From: Alphaproteobacteria bacterium
Lineage (GTDB): Bacteria > Pseudomonadota > Alphaproteobacteria > Sphingomonadales > Sphingomonadaceae
Direction: 5' to 3'
Assembly: GCA_005882415.1 (NCBI GenBank)
Contig: VBAE01000026.1
Coordinates: forward strand, 1-9,694
Length of the DNA: 9,694 nt
Shown here: positions 5,641 through 9,694 of the stretch, in pieces
How the letters are laid out: each line of letters begins with the position of its first letter
Position numbering within the stretch: position 1 is the first letter of the stretch
Made by a program: the position numbers and the translations under genes
The notes under the pieces: generated by a model
The model's input: the letters and a program-made list of their open reading frames with translations, nothing else
Databases searched by the model: none
What the model was told of the DNA's origin: nothing

Positions 5641-7042
5641 CGCAGCGACGGCGGGGGACGGAGAGGCCCTCGTCCCGCGCCTTGCGCAGGTCGACGAGCA
5701 CGCAGCCGGGCGCGAGGACGGGCGCCATGTCGAGGAAGGCGGAGGCGCTGGCGAAGGTCCGGGCGCGATAGTCCATCGCCCGCGCCATCGCGGCCAGCCG
5801 CCGCGCCTCGGCAGCCCGCGTACAGACGATATAGACCTGGCGGACGTCCTCGGGCGTCATGTCTTCGGTGATGCCGCCGATCCGCTCCACCGCGCCGTCT
5901 TCGCCGAGGATCGGAAAGCTGGTGTCGCGGAGCGAGCGGATCGCGCCGTCGCCCGGGCGGACGATCCGATATTCGAACTGTGCGACTTCGCCGGCCTTCA
6001 CCGTGGCAAGGGCATGCTCAACCTGGCGGAGGTCGTCGGGATGGACGTCCTTCATCCACTCGGCGAAGGGGATCGGCCCTTCCCGGCAGGGCACGCCCCA
6101 GATCCGCTCGCAAGCGGCGCTTCGGTAGACGATCATGTCCGACGCAGGGTCGCCGATCCAGATCAGATTGCTGCTATTTTCCGCGAAGCCCCGGAACTGC
6201 GCTTCGCTGGCGCGCACGGCGGCCTCGTTGCGGCGCTGAGCGGTGACGTCCGTCGCGGCGCCGACGAATCCCACTGAGCGGCCTTTCGAGAAGGTGGTGC
6301 GTCCCAAAGTGGCGATGTGGCGGGTGATACCGTCTTCGCGGCCGGTCACCCGATATTCGATGTCGTAGAGCCCGTCGCCGGCCGGATCGGCGCAGGCGGC
6401 GATGGCGTGGCGGACGCGCGGCAGATCGTCGGGATGAATACCGCCTTCGAAGACGTCCATGTCGACCTCGGCATCGGGCGGAAGGCCCCACATCGCGCGC
6501 ATCCGAGCGTCCCATTCCAGCGCGCCGGTCGCCGGATCCCATGAATAGATGCCGATCCCGACAAGCTCGGTCGCCGCGCGAAGGCGAGCCTCGTTCTTCC
6601 GCAATTCCTCTTCGATCCCGCGGCGCTCGCTGGTATTGCGGGAGACGCCGACGACCAGCTCGACCGAGCCGTCGGGGCCTCGGACCGGACCCCAGAGGAA
6701 ATCGTGATAAGCCGCGTGGCCGGTCGGACTGCGGTAGAAGACCTCGTCCTCGACCGTGACTCCGTCCTGAAGGACCCGGTCCATGTGGCGGTTGAGGAGA
6801 TTGGCAAGTTCAACGGGATAATCGAGGTCGGCGAAGGTCTTGCCTACGACCTCCTCCGCCGACAGCCCGAACAGAGCGAGCAGCGCCGGATTGGCATAAG
6901 CGAAGCGGCGGTCGGCATCGAAGGCGTAGACGAAATCGGGGATGGACGAGAGCGTCGCCTCGACGGAACCGGCCGAGGCCAAAGCGGCGAGCGTCGCCCG
7001 CTTTTCGTAGTCTTCACTTGCTGGTGTCGCGGCGTCCGACAT
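5561..7042 (-). CDS. PAS-PAS-PAS-degenerate receiver regulator, N-terminal part (frameshifted)
   Basis: The start is ATG 7042. The frame is open further upstream, but that part shadows the DJ-1 gene. PAS1 spans about 27-140 (SIPDFVYAFDADRRFAYANPALLALFG), PAS2 about 153-270 (GIYSWDPATGALEWD, with IHPDDLPRV) and PAS3 about 281-398 (NLIWIGDPASDMIVYRSAACERIWG, with VHPDDLRQV). Each ends with a PAC-like segment. At 403 a receiver begins (VYIVCTRAAEARRL) and reaches Asp451 in VLVDLRKARDEGLSV, where the frame breaks at about residue 462. There is no HisKA or ATPase domain, so this is not a kinase. The acidic pair after beta1 is CT instead of DD, so phosphorylation-dependent control is doubtful, and the PAS domains probably provide sensing. 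Removing one C from the run at 5653-5657 joins it to the helix-turn-helix in 5284-5640, giving about 585 residues. It is divergent from the DJ-1 gene across 129 bp. Confidence 0.85.
   Translation of the reverse strand: MSDAATPASEDYEKRATLAALASAGSVEATLSSIPDFVYAFDADRRFAYANPALLALFGLSAEEVVGKTFADLDYPVELANLLNRHMDRVLQDGVTVEDEVFYRSPTGHAAYHDFLWGPVRGPDGSVELVVGVSRNTSERRGIEEELRKNEARLRAATELVGIGIYSWDPATGALEWDARMRAMWGLPPDAEVDMDVFEGGIHPDDLPRVRHAIAACADPAGDGLYDIEYRVTGREDGITRHIATLGRTTFSKGRSVGFVGAATDVTAQRRNEAAVRASEAQFRGFAENSSNLIWIGDPASDMIVYRSAACERIWGVPCREGPIPFAEWMKDVHPDDLRQVEHALATVKAGEVAQFEYRIVRPGDGAIRSLRDTSFPILGEDGAVERIGGITEDMTPEDVRQVYIVCTRAAEARRLAAMARAMDYRARTFASASAFLDMAPVLAPGCVLVDLRKARDEGLSVPRRRCDEGGRGRLSRPHRRSLAPGEARRGDG
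5653..5657. other. Probable frameshift site in the PAS regulator gene (C5/G5 run)
   Basis: The PAS/receiver frame and the helix-turn-helix frame are offset so that one base is extra, or 3n+2 bases are missing. Deleting one C of this run makes the join DEGLSVPAVAAMKAGAVDYL. Even so, the receiver is about 20 residues short around alpha3-beta4, so a single 3n+2 deletion here would explain both the frame change and the missing segment. Confidence 0.6.
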
Positions 7043-7056
7043 CGCTTCCGGACCTC

Positions 7057-7146
7057 TTGCCGGCTGAACGGCAATGCCGCGAACCCTCGGATAGTTCCCT
7101 AGGAATCGTCCGAATGCCCATGGCTTTTCGGCCCGTGGATAGCGCC
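7057..7146 (+). promoter_or_regulatory. Regulatory block copy 1, upstream of the DJ-1-family gene
   Basis: This is a 90-bp segment colinear with 8376-8465. It opens with a perfect inverted repeat TTGCCG-N6-CGGCAA (7057-7074), the shape of a dimeric regulator's operator. Positions 7073-7119 match 8392-8438 at 40 of 47 bases, with a fully identical AATCGTCCGAATGCCC (7104-7119). Seventeen bases later comes GGATAGCGCC (7137-7146), ending 25 bp before the GTG start. The block lies in the divergent gap next to the PAS regulator gene, so it could also serve that gene. A classical -35 box is not evident and the sigma factor is not assigned. Confidence 0.65.
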
Positions 7147-7171
7147 GTTCCGCATAGCCAGGAGAGCAATC

Positions 7172-7918
7172 GTGGATCGAACCGGCAAAATTCTCATCGT
7201 CGTCACCAATGTCGATCAATATGAAAGTGTGGGGTTCAGGACCGGGCTGTGGCTCGGCGAGCTCACCCACTTCCTGGACGCCATCGAAGAACACGGATTC
7301 CAGGGCGAGATCGCAAGCCCATCGGGCGGGTGGGTGCCGCTCGATCCGCAGGGCCTGATGATCCCCGAAATGGGCCACAACAGCCGATTGGGCGGCGACG
7401 TCACCGACCGCTACCGCGACAAAAAGTTCATGGACCGGCTCAACCGCACCCTGCCGCTCGCCGAGGTGAGCGTGGCGGATTACGACGCCATCTATCTGGC
7501 GGGCGGGCACGGCACGATGTGGGACTTCCGGTCGCCCGAGTTCGGCCGGCTGCTGGCTGGGTTCTACGAGGCGGGGAAGATCGTCTCCTCCGTCTGCCAC
7601 GGCCCCGTCGGCTTCCTCGAAGCGCGGCTGAGCGACGGGCGCTGGCTGGTCCAGGACAAGGATCTGACCGCCTTCTCCTGGGCGGAGGAGAAAGCCGACA
7701 ATCGCGACGACGTGGTGCCCTTCAACCTCGAGGAAGAGCTGAAGGCGCGCGGCGCCCGCTACACCAAGGCATTGGTGCCGTTCGGAAAGCATGTCGTCGA
7801 AGACGGGCTGCTGATCACCGGCGAGAACCCGGCCAGCGCCCGCGGAGTCGGCGAGGCAGTGGCACGAGCCCTTCGGGAAGCCGCGCCGCAGCCGCGCGAG
7901 AGCGTCGACGCGGAATAG
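7172..7918 (+). CDS. DJ-1/PfpI (Hsp31/glyoxalase III-like) family protein
   Basis: The product has 248 residues. It is a class I glutamine amidotransferase-fold protein of the DJ-1/PfpI superfamily. Members of the Hsp31 branch convert methylglyoxal to lactate without glutathione, and some act as chaperones or deglycases. The nucleophile elbow is SSVCHGPVGFL with Cys142-His143 (139-149). The likely acid is Glu30 in FRTGLWLGELTHF (22-34). The oxyanion-side motif is LAGGHGTMWDF (109-119). IASPSGGWVPLDP (47-59) is also typical. The start is GTG 7172, with AGGAGAG at 7160-7166 and a 5-bp spacer. It is followed after 63 bp by the ABM gene, so they may be cotranscribed. Expression probably depends on the conserved block at 7057-7146. 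The fold and catalytic dyad are clear; glyoxalase activity is inferred from the family. Confidence 0.9.
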   Translation: MDRTGKILIVVTNVDQYESVGFRTGLWLGELTHFLDAIEEHGFQGEIASPSGGWVPLDPQGLMIPEMGHNSRLGGDVTDRYRDKKFMDRLNRTLPLAEVSVADYDAIYLAGGHGTMWDFRSPEFGRLLAGFYEAGKIVSSVCHGPVGFLEARLSDGRWLVQDKDLTAFSWAEEKADNRDDVVPFNLEEELKARGARYTKALVPFGKHVVEDGLLITGENPASARGVGEAVARALREAAPQPRESVDAE

Positions 7919-7936
7919 GCCCGCCGGTGCGCGTCA

Positions 7937-7959
7937 GTGACAGTCACGGTGACAGTCAC
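7937..7959. repeat. Two tandem perfect palindromes GTGACAGTCAC
   Basis: The 11-bp inverted repeat GTGAC-A-GTCAC occurs at 7937-7947 and again at 7949-7959, separated by one G. It sits in the 63-bp gap between the DJ-1 stop (7918) and the ABM ribosome binding site (7971-7976). It could be a tandem operator or an RNA structure controlling the ABM gene. The GTG at 7937 is in frame with ABM and would give a Thr/Val-rich leader, but the strong ribosome binding site favours ATG 7982. Confidence 0.7.
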
Positions 7960-7981
7960 TCAATCAGAAGAGGAGGAAGCC

Positions 7982-8320
7982 ATGGCCAGCGATCCCGCTG
8001 TGAACAAGGCGCTGTTCGTCCGCTTGAAGGCGAAAGCGGGGAAGGAGGCCGAGGTGGAGGCCTTCCTTCGCGATGCGCTGCCGGCGGTGATGGAGGAGGA
8101 GGACACGACGACCTGGTACGCATTGCGCTTCGGCCATGACGATTTCGCCATTTTCGACACCTTTCCGGGTGAAAAGGGGCGGCTGGCGCATCTTGCCGGC
8201 AAGGTCGGGCGGGCGCTGATCGCCAACACGCCCGAGCTGTTCGACGGCCTGCCGAGGATTGAGCACGCGCACGCCCTCGCCTTCAAGCTCCCCGGAGAAA
8301 ACGGCCAAGTCGAGGACTGA
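7982..8320 (+). CDS. ABM-domain protein (putative quinol/antibiotic monooxygenase, YgiN-like)
   Basis: The product has 112 residues and a single dimeric alpha/beta-barrel (ABM) domain. KALFVRLKAKAGKEAEVEAFLRDALPAVMEEEDTTTWYALRFGHDDFAIFDTFPGEKGRLAHLAGKVGRAL matches the family pattern of one beta strand, a helix, a pair of strands and a second helix. The His in RLAHL is at the usual conserved position. Family members include cofactor-independent quinol monooxygenases and many proteins of unknown function. I chose ATG 7982 because AGGAGG (7971-7976) sits 5 bp upstream. The upstream GTG 7937 overlaps the palindromes and adds a low-complexity leader. It lies between DJ-1 and dehydrogenase genes, which suggests a part in reactive carbonyl or quinone stress. 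The fold is well supported; the reaction is not. Confidence 0.82.
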   Translation: MASDPAVNKALFVRLKAKAGKEAEVEAFLRDALPAVMEEEDTTTWYALRFGHDDFAIFDTFPGEKGRLAHLAGKVGRALIANTPELFDGLPRIEHAHALAFKLPGENGQVED

Positions 8321-8375
8321 GGCAGTGCCCTGCTTCGGCCCCTCATTTCTGCAGGCATCGGCCCGTTCGCGCAAC

Positions 8376-8465
8376 TTGCCGACGTGCCGGCAATGTCCCG
8401 GACCCCCGTATGGTTCCCTAGTAATCGTCCGAATGCCCGCGCCGCCCCGGCATGCGGATAGCGCC
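8376..8465 (+). promoter_or_regulatory. Regulatory block copy 2, upstream of the zinc dehydrogenase gene
   Basis: This is the second copy of the 90-bp block, inside the 171-bp gap after the ABM gene. The inverted repeat TTGCCG-N6-CGGCAA is at 8376-8393. Its arms are identical to copy 1, but five of its six spacer bases differ, as expected for selected half-sites. Positions 8392-8438 align to copy 1 without gaps, and GGATAGCGCC (8456-8465) keeps the same 17-bp spacing. It ends 26 bp before ATG 8492. This suggests the dehydrogenase has its own promoter under the same control as the DJ-1 gene. Nothing else was recognised in this gap. Confidence 0.65.
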
Positions 8466-8491
8466 CCCACACAAAGCCAAAGGAGATTCGC

Positions 8492-9667
8492 ATGAAAGCC
8501 CTGGTCTGGCATGGAAAAGAGGACGTCCGGTACGACACGGTGTCCGATCCCGAGATCGAACATCCCCGCGACGCGATCATCAAGGTGACGAGCTGCGCGA
8601 TCTGCGGGTCGGACCTGCACCTGTTCCACAATTTGATCCCGGCGATGCTGCCCGGGGACGTGCTCGGCCATGAGAGCATGGGCGAGGTGGTCGAGGTCGG
8701 AAGCGCGGCCAAGGGATCGCTCGCCGTCGGCGACCGGGTCGTCATTCCCTTCACCATCCAGTGCGGCGAGTGCGACCAGTGCCTGCGCGGCAATTATTCG
8801 GTGTGCCGCCGCACCAACCGCAAGGGCGAGCTCGGGGACAAGGCGTTCGGGCACCGCACGGCGGGCCTGTTCGGCTACACCCACCTCACCGGCGGCTATC
8901 CGGGCGGGCAGGCGGAATATCTGCGCGTTCCCTTCGCCGACACGACCCATATCAAGGTTCCGGACGGGATCGACGACGAGAAGCTCCTTTTCCTCTCCGA
9001 CATCCTTCCGACCGGATGGCAGGCGGCGGTTCAGGCGGACATCCAGCCCGGCGACATCGTCGCGGTGTGGGGCTGCGGACCCGTAGGCCAGATGACGATC
9101 CGCTCGGCGATCCTGCTCGGCGCCGAGCAGGTCATCGCGATCGACTATCTGCCCGAGCGGCTGTCCATGGCCGCGGCCGCGGGTGCGATCACGATCAATT
9201 TCGAGGAGGAGAGCGTTCTCGAGCGCCTCAATGAGCTGACCGGAGGCGAGGGGCCGCACAAATGCATCGACGCGGTGGGCTCCGAAAACCACGTCAATTT
9301 CGGCCAGCCCGACACGATCCTCGACCGCGCGAAGCAGATGCTGCTCGCGGAGAACGACCGCCCGCACGTGCTGCGCGAGATGATCTACGCCTGCCGGGTC
9401 GCCGGCGTGATCTCGATCATCGGCGTCTACACGGGCCTGGTCGACAAGATCCCGATGGGCCAGGCGATGAACAAGGGCCTGACCTTCCGGATGGCGCAGG
9501 CGCACGTCCCCCGCTGGACCGGCGACCTGCTGCGCCGGATCGAGGACGGCCAGATCGACCCTTCCTTCGTCATCACCCACAAGGTCGACCTGTCCAAGGG
9601 GCCGGAGATGTACCGCACGTTCCGCGACAAGGCGGACAGCTGCATCAAGGTCATGCTCCAGCCCTGA
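8492..9667 (+). CDS. Zinc-dependent alcohol/formaldehyde dehydrogenase (MDR family)
   Basis: The product has 391 residues and is a medium-chain zinc dehydrogenase close to the glutathione-independent formaldehyde/alcohol dehydrogenase group. It oxidises an alcohol or aldehyde hydrate with NAD in the cytoplasm. Catalytic zinc ligands are Cys38 (CAICGSDLH), His60 with Glu61 (GHES) and Asp170 (SDILPTGW). The structural zinc uses Cys91, Cys94, Cys97 and Cys105. The Rossmann motif is VWGCGPVGQM (192-201), with Asp218 in AIDYLPERL pointing to NAD rather than NADP. The C-terminal segment is full length. The start ATG 8492 has AGGAGA at 8481-8486. The gene follows ABM by 171 bp with its own regulatory block. 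Together with the DJ-1 gene it suggests carbonyl detoxification. The substrate is not fixed by the sequence. Confidence 0.93.
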   Translation: MKALVWHGKEDVRYDTVSDPEIEHPRDAIIKVTSCAICGSDLHLFHNLIPAMLPGDVLGHESMGEVVEVGSAAKGSLAVGDRVVIPFTIQCGECDQCLRGNYSVCRRTNRKGELGDKAFGHRTAGLFGYTHLTGGYPGGQAEYLRVPFADTTHIKVPDGIDDEKLLFLSDILPTGWQAAVQADIQPGDIVAVWGCGPVGQMTIRSAILLGAEQVIAIDYLPERLSMAAAAGAITINFEEESVLERLNELTGGEGPHKCIDAVGSENHVNFGQPDTILDRAKQMLLAENDRPHVLREMIYACRVAGVISIIGVYTGLVDKIPMGQAMNKGLTFRMAQAHVPRWTGDLLRRIEDGQIDPSFVITHKVDLSKGPEMYRTFRDKADSCIKVMLQP

Positions 9668-9694
9668 ACCCCCTTAGCTTCGAAGAGGTACACG

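Noticed and set aside
7094..7098. GGAAC on the minus strand of the regulatory blocks as an EcfG-type general stress promoter
   Set aside because: No CGTT box lies 16-17 bp away (CATT at 17 in both copies), and for copy 2 the direction would be antisense to the ABM gene.
7043..7792. N-terminal extension of the PAS regulator frame up to 7792
   Set aside because: It is antisense to the DJ-1 gene and crosses the divergent promoter region. The PAS protein starts convincingly at ATG 7042.
8318..8345. TGAGG...CCTCA hairpin after the ABM stop as a terminator
   Set aside because: Only a five-base stem with a long loop and a short T run; not convincing.
7964..9580. 538-codon minus-strand open frame opposite the ABM and dehydrogenase genes
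   Set aside because: Composition is a mirror of the dehydrogenase codons, no family motif is seen, and it spans two genes and their promoter region.
1..9694. CRISPR arrays, tRNA/rRNA genes, transposases or phage genes
   Set aside because: None was seen in the gaps or the coding regions.

Overview
The window is GC-rich and densely packed. It looks like an alphaproteobacterium, most likely a sphingomonad: it carries a FixJ/LuxR-type regulator with a PAS array, GTG and TTG starts, and short or overlapping gene junctions. The taxonomic call is inference from gene style only.

Left half (1-4298, minus strand). A tightly coupled operon reads leftwards. Its order is an ABC-2 polysaccharide-type permease (Wzm/TagG family, 4298-3426), a class I SAM methyltransferase (3387 to about 2670), the partner ATPase with a Wzt-like C-terminal domain (2668-1523), a cytochrome P450 (1526-439, broken by a frameshift), and an O-methyltransferase that starts at 439 and runs off the window. 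Junctions overlap as GTGA (ATPase/P450) and TGATG (P450/O-methyltransferase). The gene set suggests a glycan or glycolipid that is methylated, oxidised and exported through an ABC route. A sulfotransferase-like gene (4463-5287) diverges from the permease and may modify the same product. A P450 and two methyltransferases inside an ABC glycan exporter operon is the least familiar system here.

Middle (5284-7042, minus strand). A regulator with three PAS domains, a degenerate receiver and a LuxR/FixJ helix-turn-helix is split by a frameshift near 5653-5657. It has no histidine kinase domain. The receiver lacks the acidic pair and conserved lysine and about 20 residues. Its stop codon shares a CTAG with the stop of the convergent sulfotransferase gene.

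Right half (7172-9667, plus strand). A DJ-1/PfpI-family protein (Hsp31/glyoxalase III-like), a small ABM-domain protein and a zinc-dependent alcohol/formaldehyde dehydrogenase form what looks like a reactive-carbonyl detoxification set. The regions upstream of the first and third genes are colinear, ungapped copies of one regulatory block. Each starts with a perfect TTGCCG-N6-CGGCAA inverted repeat, followed by 47 bp that are about 85% identical and a GGATAGCGCC box at identical spacing. Two tandem perfect GTGACAGTCAC palindromes precede the ABM gene.

Three minus-strand genes show disruptions: two frameshifts that coincide with missing conserved segments, and one apparently lost stop codon. 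These could be real decay or assembly errors; reads are needed to tell.
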